Assembly (NCBI RefSeq): GCF_029871235.1
Contig: NZ_SSOM01000074.1
Span: 78,111-142,110, forward strand
Direction of reading: 5' to 3'
DNA from: Pseudomonas sp. BN411
GTDB taxonomy: Bacteria; Pseudomonadota; Gammaproteobacteria; Pseudomonadales; Pseudomonadaceae
DNA length: 64,000 bases
The translations under genes and the position numbers were made by a program. The notes under the pieces are model-generated. The model had not been told where the DNA came from, searched no databases, and saw only the letters and a program-made list of their open reading frames with translations. The first letter of the stretch is position 1. Each line of letters opens with the position of its first letter. Positions 17,519 to 25,449 of the stretch are shown here, in pieces.

Positions 17519-18136
17519 ATGACTCCATCTCCCGAATCCCCGCTGACCGCCCTGATCGTCGACGACCTGGCCAACCAGGGCTGGTCCCATCAGCGCCTGG
17601 CACTTCCCGCCGAACTGACCGCCAACCTCGCCGAAGAGTGTCGCGTGCGCTCCGCCGACGGGAACCTTGCGCCGGCATCCGTGGGGCGTGGCGAGGGACA
17701 GCAGGTTCGCGAGGGTGTGCGGGGTGACCGTATCCACTGGCTGGAGCCTGGCCAGTCGGCCGCCAGCGACGCCTACCTGGCGCTGATGGACGAACTGCGC
17801 CTGCGCCTCAACCTGGAGCTTTACCTCGGACTGGAAGACTTCGAGTGCCACTTCGCCCTCTATCCGCCCGGTGCCTTCTACCAGAAGCACCTGGACCGCT
17901 TTCGTGACGATGACCGTCGCACGGTGTCGGTAGTGGCATATCTGAACGCCGACTGGCAGGCGGAGCAGGGCGGCGCCCTGCGCCTGTACCTGGCCGAGGG
18001 CGAGCGGGACGTTCTCCCCGAAGGCGGCAGCCTGGTGGTGTTCCTGTCCGCCGAGCTGCCCCACGAGGTCTTGCCGGCGAACCGCGAACGCATGTCTATC
18101 GCCGGCTGGTTCCGCCGGCGAGGTGGCCCGCTCTAG
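17519..18136 (+). CDS. 2-oxoglutarate/Fe(II)-dependent oxygenase, prolyl-4-hydroxylase type
   Basis: A 205-residue P4Hc-fold oxygenase. Iron ligands are visible as HLD in FYQKHLDRFRDD and the distal His in AELPHEVLPA; the 2-oxoglutarate Arg is in ANRERMSIAGWF. Such enzymes hydroxylate proteins or small molecules. The ATG lies only 19 nt after the CTGGTAGAATG sequence and has no strong Shine-Dalgarno site, so the start is moderately certain. The next gene is convergent. Substrate unknown. Confidence 0.85.
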   Translation: MTPSPESPLTALIVDDLANQGWSHQRLALPAELTANLAEECRVRSADGNLAPASVGRGEGQQVREGVRGDRIHWLEPGQSAASDAYLALMDELRLRLNLELYLGLEDFECHFALYPPGAFYQKHLDRFRDDDRRTVSVVAYLNADWQAEQGGALRLYLAEGERDVLPEGGSLVVFLSAELPHEVLPANRERMSIAGWFRRRGGPL

Positions 18137-18147
18137 CCCTGCCGGGT

Positions 18148-18705
18148 TCAGTGCCCCCAGACGCGGAAATTTCCCCGCAGGTCGGTGATGTCGCGAATCT
18201 CCAGGCTGCCCAGGCGGCTCTCGCCGATGTGCATGTCGGCGGCGACGCGCACGCGAATGCGCTGGGCGGGGATGCCGCTGCCCTGGAGCTGATCGTTGAT
18301 GGTGGTGAGGTCCGGCAGCTCCAGGCGGACCTGCTGGGTGCCGGCGGCGTTCTTCACCACATCGACTTTCAGGGTCGGCTGGTCGACGCCGAAGATGGGC
18401 AGGGTGAGGCCGAGCTGTGCCGCCCCAAGGGGGAAGCTGCCGCCGGCGCCGTTCGGACAGTCGCCGGGCTTGAGGCAGCCGTTGTCGATACGGACGTTGC
18501 GCAGCGACAGGCTGCCGCCGTCGTCGTTCCAGCTGATGCGGTCGATGCGTGCCATCACGTCCAGGCGCAGGTTGATCCCGGCCTGGCCGCTGATCTCGCT
18601 GAGGGCCTGGTTGTCCAGGGATTCGAGTGCGGCCTGGCCGGTGCCGCTGAGCAGGGCGGTGCCACAGGCCAGGGCAAGGCTAAGGTTCTTTGTTGTTCTG
18701 GGCAT
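18148..18705 (-). CDS. Secreted DUF6160-like protein with ALSEISGQAGI motif
   Basis: A 185-residue exported protein: signal peptide to about residue 25 (LALACGTALLSGTGQA), then LDNQALSEISGQAGINL near residues 31-47. That motif opens a group of Pseudomonas and Acinetobacter surface or filament-associated proteins. The rest is beta-rich with repeated hydrophobic alternation. Two Cys in NGCLKPGDCPNG near 75-86 could form a disulfide. Function unknown; the location is probably periplasmic or outer membrane. It is divergent from the DUF523 gene. Confidence 0.65.
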   Translation of the reverse strand: MPRTTKNLSLALACGTALLSGTGQAALESLDNQALSEISGQAGINLRLDVMARIDRISWNDDGGSLSLRNVRIDNGCLKPGDCPNGAGGSFPLGAAQLGLTLPIFGVDQPTLKVDVVKNAAGTQQVRLELPDLTTINDQLQGSGIPAQRIRVRVAADMHIGESRLGSLEIRDITDLRGNFRVWGH

Positions 18706-18929
18706 GGCACGCTCCTGTGCGGTTGGCGCGCAGAGTCTGGAGCGCCGAGCGGGTGGCAGCCAGTGGCGCCGGGCGCTTCCCGCCTAAGGATGGGGAAGTT
18801 CGTCGCCTGCCCCTGTGACCGGCTTGGCAGTTGCCCGGCCAAGGCAATACCTTCGATCAGGGCCCGGTTCGCGCCGGTGCCACCGGTGTTACCCGGGGTG
18901 ACCATCAAGGCGCCCTTCTGGAGAAGACG
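18706..18929. promoter_or_regulatory. Divergent DUF6160 / DUF523 upstream region
   Basis: A 224-nt non-coding gap. It must carry the promoter of the secreted protein gene on the minus strand and of the DUF523 gene on the plus strand. GGAGAAG stands 3 nt before the latter start. No palindrome or clear promoter hexamer pair was recognised. Confidence 0.3.
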
Positions 18930-19421
18930 ATGCAGAAGATTCTGGTCAGTCGCTGCCTGCTCGGGCAGCGCGTGCGTTACGACGGTGGCGCCCATGGGCC
19001 TTTCGGCCTGCTGGAGCGTTGGCAGGCGGAGGGGCGCATCGTGCCGCTCTGTCCGGAAGTGGCGGGCGGCCTGCCCACCCCGCGTGCTCCGGCGGAGATT
19101 GCCGGCGGACGCGGTGCTGCGGTGCTGGACGGTGAATTACCGGTGCTGACCGACGATGGCCAGGACGTGACCGCCGAATTCGTTGCCGGGGCGCACATTG
19201 CCCTGGACCTGGTTGCGGCCCACGGCATCCGCATCGCGCTGCTCAAGTCGCGCAGTCCATCCTGCGGCAACCGCGAAAACTACGACGGCACGTTCAGCGG
19301 CGTTCGCGTCGCGGGTGAGGGCGTGACCGCCGCGGCCCTGCGCCGCGCCGGTGTCGAGGTGTTCAGCGAGGAGGAGCTGGCCGAGGCGGCCGCACGCCTG
19401 GCCGAACTGGACGAGGCCTGA
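18930..19421 (+). CDS. DUF523 family protein
   Basis: A 163-residue cytoplasmic protein of the DUF523 (YbbK) family. It has ILVSRCLLGQRVRYDG at the N-terminus, CPEVAGGLPTPRAPAEI near residues 43-59, and LKSRSPSCGN near 105-114. The conserved cysteines in SRCLLG, LCPEV and SPSCG suggest metal or cofactor binding, but no function is established. The start is at MQKILVSR after GGAGAAG; the frame extends upstream without homology. Confidence 0.88.
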   Translation: MQKILVSRCLLGQRVRYDGGAHGPFGLLERWQAEGRIVPLCPEVAGGLPTPRAPAEIAGGRGAAVLDGELPVLTDDGQDVTAEFVAGAHIALDLVAAHGIRIALLKSRSPSCGNRENYDGTFSGVRVAGEGVTAAALRRAGVEVFSEEELAEAAARLAELDEA

Positions 19422-19424
19422 GTC

Positions 19425-19961
19425 TCAGCGCGAGCTGGTTGCAGCGGGCTGACTGAGATCCTTGCCCAGCCACTGCTCCGAGAGTTCGCCCAGCTTGCCT
19501 TCACCGCGCAGCTTGACCAGTGCCCGGTTGAGGGTGTCGCGAAATGCCGGGTTGCCCTTCTGGAAGTGAATCGCCATGGGTTGTTCCGCGCCACTGTCGC
19601 CTTCGGCCTCGGCCAGGGGAAAGACGTAGGGCTCGCTGAATTCCAGGGTGGCCTGGCCCTGTTCCGATTCTGCGAGTTGATCCAGGGCGATGTCGTAGCG
19701 GCCGCTTTGCAGGCCTTCGAGCATCTTGCCGTCGTCGTCTACCACGAATTCCGCGTCCACGTTCAATTCCGCCGCCAGGGCCCGGCCCAGCTCCACGCCG
19801 AAGCCGGTCAGCTTGCCGTCTTCGCGGTAGCTGTAGGGCGGATTGTTGTCTTCGAGGGCGATGCGCAGGCTGCCGCGTTCCCAGACGTCATCGAGCAGTT
19901 CGGCCTGGGCCAGGGGGCTCAGCAGGGCGAACAGGGCGGGCAGGCAGTACAGCAGACGCAT
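19425..19961 (-). CDS. Short periplasmic amino-acid-binding-like protein, apparently one lobe
   Basis: A 178-residue protein of the SBP_bac_3 type with a signal peptide (residues 1-19, ending LAQA). It has RGSLRIALEDNNPPYSY, LTGFGVELGRALAAEL and LEGLQSGRYDIALDQL, all from lobe 1 of cystine/polar-amino-acid binding proteins, then jumps through an acidic linker (AEAEGDSGAEQ) to the C-terminal segment LVKLRGEGKLGELSEQWLG. About 70-85 residues that normally form lobe 2 are missing against the usual ~260. The frame is intact, so it is a shortened protein and not an obvious pseudogene. No ABC permease or ATPase is adjacent. Start chosen at the signal peptide Met. Confidence 0.75.
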   Translation of the reverse strand: MRLLYCLPALFALLSPLAQAELLDDVWERGSLRIALEDNNPPYSYREDGKLTGFGVELGRALAAELNVDAEFVVDDDGKMLEGLQSGRYDIALDQLAESEQGQATLEFSEPYVFPLAEAEGDSGAEQPMAIHFQKGNPAFRDTLNRALVKLRGEGKLGELSEQWLGKDLSQPAATSSR

Positions 19962-20088
19962 GGGGGACTTCCTCGTTTCGTTATGTTTTTTCGGCTGGCG
20001 TGGGTGCAACGCCTTGCTCGGACAGCAAGTGAACCTATTCGGTTGCATGGAGTCTGGTGTCTCGCTCACAAAAACATGGAGATGTGTA

Positions 20089-20520
20089 ATGAGGACTTTG
20101 TCTTTTCTGAGCCTGGGCGCCCTGCTCCTCGGCGCCGCCACCGCCACCCTGGCGGCTGTCCCACGTACCCCGGCACCTGAAGGTGCGCAGGTGTACTTCA
20201 TCGAGCCGGCTAACGGTGCCACTGTTGGTCAGACCTTTACGGTGAAGTTCGGTCTCAAGGGCATGGGCGTCGCGCCGGCTGGCGTGGATGTGCCCGCAAC
20301 CGGTCACCACCACCTGTTGATCGGCCTCGCCGAACAGCCGGAGATGGACAAGCCGCTGCCCATGACCGACAGCATCCGCCACTTCGGCAAGGGCCAGACC
20401 GAAACCCAGGTCACCCTGCCGCCCGGCAAGCACACCCTGCAGCTGCTGGTGGGGGACAAGAACCACGTACCGCTTGAGCCGCCGGTGATCTCGCAATCCA
20501 TCACCGTGACGGTGAAGTAA
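20089..20520 (+). CDS. Periplasmic DUF4399 protein
   Basis: A 143-residue exported protein with signal peptide (FLSLGALLLGAATATLA) and a DUF4399 domain: VYFIEPANGATVGQ near residues 33-46, the conserved TGHHHLLI near 69-76, and LPPGKHTLQLLVGDKNHVP near 105-123. The fold is likely an immunoglobulin-like beta sandwich; the His cluster suggests metal binding but this is inference. The start is supported by GGAG about 7 nt upstream. A terminator follows at once. It corresponds in place to the gene next to serA in P. aeruginosa (PA0315). Confidence 0.85.
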   Translation: MRTLSFLSLGALLLGAATATLAAVPRTPAPEGAQVYFIEPANGATVGQTFTVKFGLKGMGVAPAGVDVPATGHHHLLIGLAEQPEMDKPLPMTDSIRHFGKGQTETQVTLPPGKHTLQLLVGDKNHVPLEPPVISQSITVTVK

Positions 20521-20534
20521 AGACGCTGGGAACG

Positions 20535-20562
20535 AAAAAGGGAGGCCGAGGCCTCCCTTTTT
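20535..20562. terminator. Bidirectional rho-independent terminator
   Basis: AAAAAGGGAGGCC (20535-20547) pairs with GGCCTCCCTTTTT (20550-20562) around a GA loop. The A and T runs on both sides make it work in either direction, ending the DUF4399 gene and possibly serA. Confidence 0.88.
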
Positions 20563-20581
20563 CATGTCCTGCACACTTCCG

Positions 20582-20704
20582 TCAGGGGCTCGCGAGCTAG
20601 AGCGAGACAAGGCGGAAAGGGCCGAGGAGAGCGGAGTTTACGACTGTAAATGAGCATCTCCGAGGCTCTTTCCAACGCAGTATCGCCGACGCGCAGCAGC
20701 CCCT
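20582..20704. repeat. ~120-bp repeat, copy 1 (inverted relative to 23517-23640)
   Basis: The core GCGGAGTTTAC-N4-GTAAATGAGCAT at 20631-20657 is matched at 23561-23587 on the opposite strand with 24 of 27 bases identical. The flanks, GCGAGACAAGGCG and CCGAGGCTC...CAACGCAGTATCGCCGA, are also recognisably related. It lies after the end of serA. Confidence 0.75.
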
Positions 20705-20707
20705 GTC

Positions 20708-21937
20708 TTAGAAGAGGACGCGGCTGCGGATCGTACCGTTCACGTGCTGCAGCTTCTCGAGGGCGAGGTCCGAGTACTCGGCATCGACGTCGATCACCAC
20801 GTAGCCGACCTTGTCGTCGGTCTGCAGGTACTGGCCGGAGATGTTGATGCCGTTGTCGGCGAACACCTTGTTGATCTCGCTCATCACGCCCGGCACGTTC
20901 TCGTGGATGTGCAGCAGACGGTGCTTGCCCGGGTGGGACGGCAGGGCCACTTCCGGGAAGTTCACGGACGATACCGAGGTACCGTTGTCGCTGTACTTCA
21001 CCAGCTTCTCGGCCACTTCCAGACCGATGTTGGCCTGGGCCTCGGCGGTGGAACCGCCGATGTGCGGGGTCAGGATCACGCGGTCCAGGCCACGCAGCGG
21101 GCTCTCGAACTCTTCGTCGTTGGACTTGGGTTCGACCGGGAACACGTCGATGGCGGCGCCGATCAGGTGCTCGTCCTTGATGGCGGCGGCCAGGTGATCC
21201 AGCTCGACCACGGTGCCACGGGCGGCGTTGATCAGGATGCCGCCCTTCTTGATGGCGCGGATTTCCTTCTCGCCGATCATCCACTGGGTGGACGGCAGCT
21301 CGGGCACGTGCAGGGAGACGATGTCGGACATGCCCAGCAGCTCGTGCAGGTTGCCCACCTGGGTGGCGTTACCCAGCGGCAGCTTGGTCACGGTGTCATA
21401 GAAGAACACCTGCATGCCCAGGGCCTCGGCCAGCACGGAGAGCTGGGTGCCGATGGAACCGTAGCCGATGATCCCCAGCTTCTTGCCGCGGATTTCGAAG
21501 GAGTTGGCTGCGGACTTGATCCAGCCGCCGCGGTGGCAGGAGGCGTTCTTCTCCGGAATGCCGCGCAGCAACAGGATGGCCTGGGCCAGCACCAGCTCGG
21601 CGACCGAACGGGTGTTGGAGTAAGGGGCGTTGAACACGGCGATGCCACGCTCGCGGGCGGCATTCAGGTTGACCTGGTTGGTGCCGATGCAGAAGCAGCC
21701 GACGGCGATGAGCTTCTTGGCGCAATCGAACACCTCATCGGTGAGCTGGGTGCGCGAGCGAATGCCGATGAAATGCACGTCGGCGATCTTTTCCTTCAGT
21801 TCGTCACCCGAGAGTGCGCCCTTGAGGTACTCGATGTTGGTGTAACCGGCGGCCTTCAGGGTGTCCACGGCGTTCTGGTGGACGCCTTCGAGGAGAAGGA
21901 ACTTGATCTTGCTCTTTTCGAGAGAGGTCTTGCTCAT
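20708..21937 (-). CDS. serA: D-3-phosphoglycerate dehydrogenase
   Basis: First enzyme of serine synthesis; it oxidises 3-phosphoglycerate to phosphohydroxypyruvate and can also reduce 2-ketoglutarate to D-2-hydroxyglutarate. The 409-residue form has a Rossmann motif LGIIGYGSIGTQL near residues 153-165, the catalytic segment INAARGTVVELDHLAAAI near 237-254, HIGGSTAEAQANIG near 291-304 and a C-terminal ACT domain (about 338-409) for serine feedback. It is divergent from the D-2-hydroxyglutarate dehydrogenase gene, which fits metabolic coupling. The Shine-Dalgarno before the ATG is weak. Confidence 0.97.
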   Translation of the reverse strand: MSKTSLEKSKIKFLLLEGVHQNAVDTLKAAGYTNIEYLKGALSGDELKEKIADVHFIGIRSRTQLTDEVFDCAKKLIAVGCFCIGTNQVNLNAARERGIAVFNAPYSNTRSVAELVLAQAILLLRGIPEKNASCHRGGWIKSAANSFEIRGKKLGIIGYGSIGTQLSVLAEALGMQVFFYDTVTKLPLGNATQVGNLHELLGMSDIVSLHVPELPSTQWMIGEKEIRAIKKGGILINAARGTVVELDHLAAAIKDEHLIGAAIDVFPVEPKSNDEEFESPLRGLDRVILTPHIGGSTAEAQANIGLEVAEKLVKYSDNGTSVSSVNFPEVALPSHPGKHRLLHIHENVPGVMSEINKVFADNGINISGQYLQTDDKVGYVVIDVDAEYSDLALEKLQHVNGTIRSRVLF

Positions 21938-22101
21938 CTGCGTACCTATGTATCCCGGTAAAAATGTCAGAAGCGGGCCGTGGGGGAGCGCGGGCTGCTA
22001 CCCGGAATATCGGCTGGAGCGCACGATTCACGGGGTGCGTATGCTAGCATGATCTCCTTTTTCCTTGCTCGGTTGCGACCTGAAACGTTCTCAGGGCGAC
22101 C
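21938..22101. promoter_or_regulatory. Divergent serA / D2HGDH promoter region
   Basis: This 164-nt gap separates two genes whose products are metabolically linked, so joint control is possible. AGGG stands 5 nt before the plus-strand ATG at 22102. No operator motif is recognised with confidence. Confidence 0.4.
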
Positions 22102-23517
22102 ATGAATGATTTGAGAGTTTCGCTGATGACCAACGCTGCCCTGATCGAAGAGCTGAAGACCCTGGTTGAACCCGGCAAGGTATTGACCGATGCCCCGTCC
22201 CTGGACGCTTACGGCAAGGACTGGACCAAGCATTTCGCCCCCGCGCCCAGCGCCATCGTCTTCCCCAAGACCATCGAGCAGGTGCAGGCCATCGTGCGTT
22301 GGGCCAACCAGCACAAGGTCGCGCTGGTGCCGTCCGGCGGCCGTACCGGTCTGTCCGCTGCGGCTGTGGCGGCTAACGGCGAAGTGGTCGTCGCCTTCGA
22401 TTACATGAATCAGATCCTCGAATTCAACGAGTTCGACCGCACCGTGGTCTGCCAGCCGGGCGTGATCACCGAGCAGCTGCAGAACTTTGCCGAGGAAAAG
22501 GGCCTGTACTACCCGGTGGACTTCGCTTCCGCCGGTTCCAGCCAGCTTGGTGGCAACATCGGCACCAATGCCGGCGGGATCAAGGTGATTCGCTACGGCA
22601 TGACCCGTAACTGGGTAGCCGGCCTGAAGGTAGTCACCGGCGCTGGCGACCTGCTGGAACTGAACAAGGACCTGATCAAGAACGCCACCGGCTACGACAT
22701 GCGCCAGCTGTTCATCGGCGCCGAAGGCACCCTGGGCTTCGTGGTGGAAGCCACCATGCGCCTGGATCGCGCGCCGAAGAACCTCACCGCCATGGTGCTG
22801 GGTTCGCCGGACCTGGATTCCATCATGCCGGTGCTCCACGCCTTCCAGAGCAAGCTGGACCTCACCGCCTTCGAGTTCTTCTCCGACAAGGCCATGGCCA
22901 AGGTCCTGGCCCGTGGCGACGTGCCGGCGCCCTTCGAGACCGAGTGCCCCTTCTATGCGCTGCTGGAGTTCGAAGCCGCCAGTGAAGAAATCGCCAACGA
23001 CGCCCTGGCCACCTTCGAGCATTGCGTCGAGCAGGGCTGGGTGCTGGATGGCGTGATGAGCCAGAGCGAGCAACAGCTGCAGAACCTGTGGAAGCTGCGT
23101 GAGTACATCTCCGAGACCATCTCTCACTGGACCCCGTACAAGAACGACATCTCGGTCACCGTTTCCAAGGTGCCGGCCTTCCTGCACGACATCGACGCCA
23201 TCGTCGAAGCCAACTACCCGGACTTCGAAGTGGTCTGGTTCGGCCATATCGGCGACGGCAACCTGCACCTGAACATCCTCAAGCCGGACAACCTGTCCAA
23301 GGACGAGTTCTTCGCCAAGTGCGCCACCGTGAACAAGTGGGTATTCGAGACCGTGCAGAAGTACAACGGCTCGATCTCCGCCGAGCACGGCGTGGGCATG
23401 ACCAAGCGCGATTACCTCGGCTATAGCCGTTCGGAGCCGGAAATCGCCGTGATGAAGGCGATCAAGGCGGTGTTCGATCCCAACGGCATCATGAACCCCG
23501 GCAAGATTTTCAACTGA
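22102..23517 (+). CDS. D-2-hydroxyglutarate dehydrogenase (FAD-linked)
   Basis: A 471-residue VAO-fold flavoprotein. It oxidises D-2-hydroxyglutarate back to 2-ketoglutarate, passing electrons to an acceptor such as the electron-transfer flavoprotein; the coupling to SerA was shown for the P. stutzeri and P. aeruginosa homologues. FAD-binding marks are VPSGGRTGLSAAAV near residues 75-88 and NIGTNAGGIKVIRYG near 153-167. The C-terminal metal/active-site region is WFGHIGDGNLHLN near 380-392 and SAEHGVGMTKRDYL. A second start at 22126 (MTNAALIEEL) aligns better with homologues, but 22102 has the better Shine-Dalgarno. Confidence 0.9.
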   Translation: MNDLRVSLMTNAALIEELKTLVEPGKVLTDAPSLDAYGKDWTKHFAPAPSAIVFPKTIEQVQAIVRWANQHKVALVPSGGRTGLSAAAVAANGEVVVAFDYMNQILEFNEFDRTVVCQPGVITEQLQNFAEEKGLYYPVDFASAGSSQLGGNIGTNAGGIKVIRYGMTRNWVAGLKVVTGAGDLLELNKDLIKNATGYDMRQLFIGAEGTLGFVVEATMRLDRAPKNLTAMVLGSPDLDSIMPVLHAFQSKLDLTAFEFFSDKAMAKVLARGDVPAPFETECPFYALLEFEAASEEIANDALATFEHCVEQGWVLDGVMSQSEQQLQNLWKLREYISETISHWTPYKNDISVTVSKVPAFLHDIDAIVEANYPDFEVVWFGHIGDGNLHLNILKPDNLSKDEFFAKCATVNKWVFETVQKYNGSISAEHGVGMTKRDYLGYSRSEPEIAVMKAIKAVFDPNGIMNPGKIFN

Positions 23518-23640
23518 AAGCTACTGCGCTCGGCCATGCTGCGTTGAGCTCAGGCTCGGAATGCTCATTTACAACAGTAAACTCCGCTTCCTCGCCTGAT
23601 CTCGCCTTGCCTGGCCTTCGCTCGTGACGCTTTCAGCGTT
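23517..23640. repeat. ~120-bp repeat, copy 2
   Basis: Reverse-complement relative of the repeat at 20582-20704, with its core at 23561-23587 (ATGCTCATTTACA...TAAACTCCGC). It begins at the stop codon of the D2HGDH gene. The two copies face each other across serA and D2HGDH. Confidence 0.75.
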
Positions 23641-23661
23641 GCGTTCAACAGGAGTCGGTAA

Positions 23662-24327
23662 ATGAGCTACCAGCACCAGTATGTCGATGGCACTCCGATC
23701 CACTTCTCCCTGGGCAAGGTGGTCTGCGTCGGCCGCAATTACGCCGAGCACGCCAAGGAACTGAACAACCCCGTGCCGACCGAACCGCTGCTGTTCATCA
23801 AGCCGGGCTCCTGCACGGTGCCGCTGGCCGGCGGCTTCAGCATTCCCCAGGACCGTGGCGCAGTACATTACGAAGCGGAAATCGCCGTGCTGATCGGCAA
23901 GCCGCTGTCCCGCCATCCCGATGCGGAAGAAGTGCGCGACGCCATCTCCGGCTTCGCACCGGCCCTGGACCTGACCCTGCGCGACGTGCAGGCCAAGCTC
24001 AAGGAGAAGGGCCTGCCCTGGGAAATCGCCAAGAGCTTCGACGGCGCCTGTGTGCTGGCGCCCTTCGTGCCGGGCGATGCCCCGGAGGGCCTGGACGATA
24101 TCGGCATCCGCCTGACCATCAACGGCGAGGTCCGCCAGGACGGCAACAGCCGCGACATGCTCAATCCGATCCTGCCGCTGATCCAGCACATGGCCGGTCA
24201 TTTCAGCCTGCAACCGGGCGACGTCATCCTCACCGGCACTCCGGTGGGCGTCGGCCCGTTGAATCAGGGCGATGCGCTGGTGCTGGAGCTGGTGGGCCAC
24301 AGCAGCTTCGAAAGCCGCGTCCTTTAG
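23662..24327 (+). CDS. Fumarylacetoacetate hydrolase family protein
   Basis: A 221-residue FAH-fold enzyme of the YcgM type. Members hydrolyse acylpyruvates or decarboxylate oxaloacetate. N-terminal VVCVGRNYAEHAKEL is at residues 13-27, with the metal-site residues in VHYEAEIAVLIG near 68-79 and the Asp/Lys region in PALDLTLRDVQAKLKEKGLPW near 102-122. The C-terminal GDVILTGTPVGVGPL is also characteristic. AGGAG precedes the start by 8 nt. The substrate is undecided; the role of acylpyruvase or oxaloacetate tautomerase/decarboxylase is inferred from the family. Confidence 0.87.
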   Translation: MSYQHQYVDGTPIHFSLGKVVCVGRNYAEHAKELNNPVPTEPLLFIKPGSCTVPLAGGFSIPQDRGAVHYEAEIAVLIGKPLSRHPDAEEVRDAISGFAPALDLTLRDVQAKLKEKGLPWEIAKSFDGACVLAPFVPGDAPEGLDDIGIRLTINGEVRQDGNSRDMLNPILPLIQHMAGHFSLQPGDVILTGTPVGVGPLNQGDALVLELVGHSSFESRVL

Positions 24328-24413
24328 TCGGGCCGACCGGCGGCAGACCATTTCACGGAACTTTCACTGGCATATGGCTATCTCTTGCCGACCCCATCGT
24401 TGAGTAGTCCCCG

Positions 24414-25346
24414 ATGACGTTCCGTTTCCCGCCGTTCATTCGCCGCCGCCGGCTGATGTTGGGATTGGTCGCCGCCCTCGCTGGTGCCACCGCCCTCACG
24501 CGCTACATGCACTGGGACGACCGCGCCCTGGTCTGGCTGGCCGAGCAGCAGCTGACCGACGAGCAGCGGGCCGACAGCATCTGGCTGCCGGGCTACAAGG
24601 CCGTGCTGCAGGGCAAGCCCCTGGCAGGCCTGGAAAACGACGAAACCTCCGATCTGGCCTACAACCCCGTCACCGGAACCCTGTTCACCGTGACCGGCAA
24701 ATCGCCGACTCTGGTGGAGTTGAGCCGTGAGGGTGAGGTGCTGCGCAAGATCCCGCTGAAGGGCTTCTCCAACCCCGAAGGCGTGGCCGTGCTGGAAGGT
24801 GGCCATGTGGCGGTGACCGATGAGCGCCGTCGTACCCTGTCGATCTTCGAGCTGGACCCGGAAACCCGCGAACTGAGCGCCGACGTGACGAACGAGTTCG
24901 ATCTGGGCTTCCCGGACTCGGGCAACAAGGGCTTCGAAGGCATCGCCTGGGACCCGCTCAACGGGCAGTTGATCCTCGGCAAGGAGCGTGGCCCCGTCGC
25001 CCTGTTCAGCCTCGGCAGCGATGGCAACGAGACCCTTGGCGAAGCGCTGCGCCCGTTGCCCAGCTACGGCCTGGGCATGCGCAACCTGTCGGCGTTGAGC
25101 ATCGACCCGCGCACCGGCCATCTGCTGGTGCTCTCGGCCCAATCCAACCTGTTGCTGGAGCTGAACGAACAGGGTGACCCCGTCAGCTTCATCAGTCTGC
25201 TCGGCGGCATGAACGGACTGGACAGCCGTATTCCCCGAGCCGAAGGCGTGGCCATGGACGAGAGCGGCGACATCTACGTCGTCAGCGAGCCGAACCTGTT
25301 CTACGTGTTCCGCAAGGAACTTGTCGTCAGCGCCGACAAGGGCTGA
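24414..25346 (+). CDS. YjiK/SdiA-regulated beta-propeller protein, CarP paralogue
   Basis: A 310-residue protein with an N-terminal membrane anchor (LMLGLVAALAGATAL, residues about 14-28) and a periplasmic beta-propeller of the SdiA-regulated (PF06977-like) family. Repeated blades are seen as DLAYNPVTGTLFTVTG, NPEGVAVLEGGHVAVTDE, FEGIAWDPLNGQLILGKE, SALSIDPRTGHLLVLS and AEGVAMDESGDIYVVSEPNLFYVF. It is clearly paralogous to the gene at 34160-35083. It lies just before carO. In P. aeruginosa the other paralogue is CarP, a phytase-like propeller of the calcium response; the exact function of this one is not known. Confidence 0.85.
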   Translation: MTFRFPPFIRRRRLMLGLVAALAGATALTRYMHWDDRALVWLAEQQLTDEQRADSIWLPGYKAVLQGKPLAGLENDETSDLAYNPVTGTLFTVTGKSPTLVELSREGEVLRKIPLKGFSNPEGVAVLEGGHVAVTDERRRTLSIFELDPETRELSADVTNEFDLGFPDSGNKGFEGIAWDPLNGQLILGKERGPVALFSLGSDGNETLGEALRPLPSYGLGMRNLSALSIDPRTGHLLVLSAQSNLLLELNEQGDPVSFISLLGGMNGLDSRIPRAEGVAMDESGDIYVVSEPNLFYVFRKELVVSADKG

Positions 25347-25359
25347 ATGGTCCGTCCCC

Positions 25360-25398
25360 GTTAAGCTTCGCTTAAGGCGCTTTTAAGCCTCGTTTCAG
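25360..25398 (+). promoter_or_regulatory. Tandem TTAAG boxes upstream of carO (BqsR/CarR-type site)
   Basis: Four half-sites with an exact 11-bp period: TTAAG at 25361, 25372 and 25383, then TTCAG at 25394, each separated by six bases. TTAAG-N6-TTAAG is the reported binding motif of the response regulator BqsR (CarR) in P. aeruginosa, which controls carO. The array ends about 52 nt before the carO start codon. Confidence 0.75.
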
Positions 25399-25449
25399 CC
25401 AGTCGCCCTAGCTTGATCCCGTCATCTACAAACACACGGGATCACTTCC

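Noticed and set aside
24360..24385. Possible sigma-54 promoter (GG and GC doublets) before the propeller gene
   Set aside because: The GG-to-GC spacing is 9 nt instead of 10, so it does not fit the -24/-12 rule.
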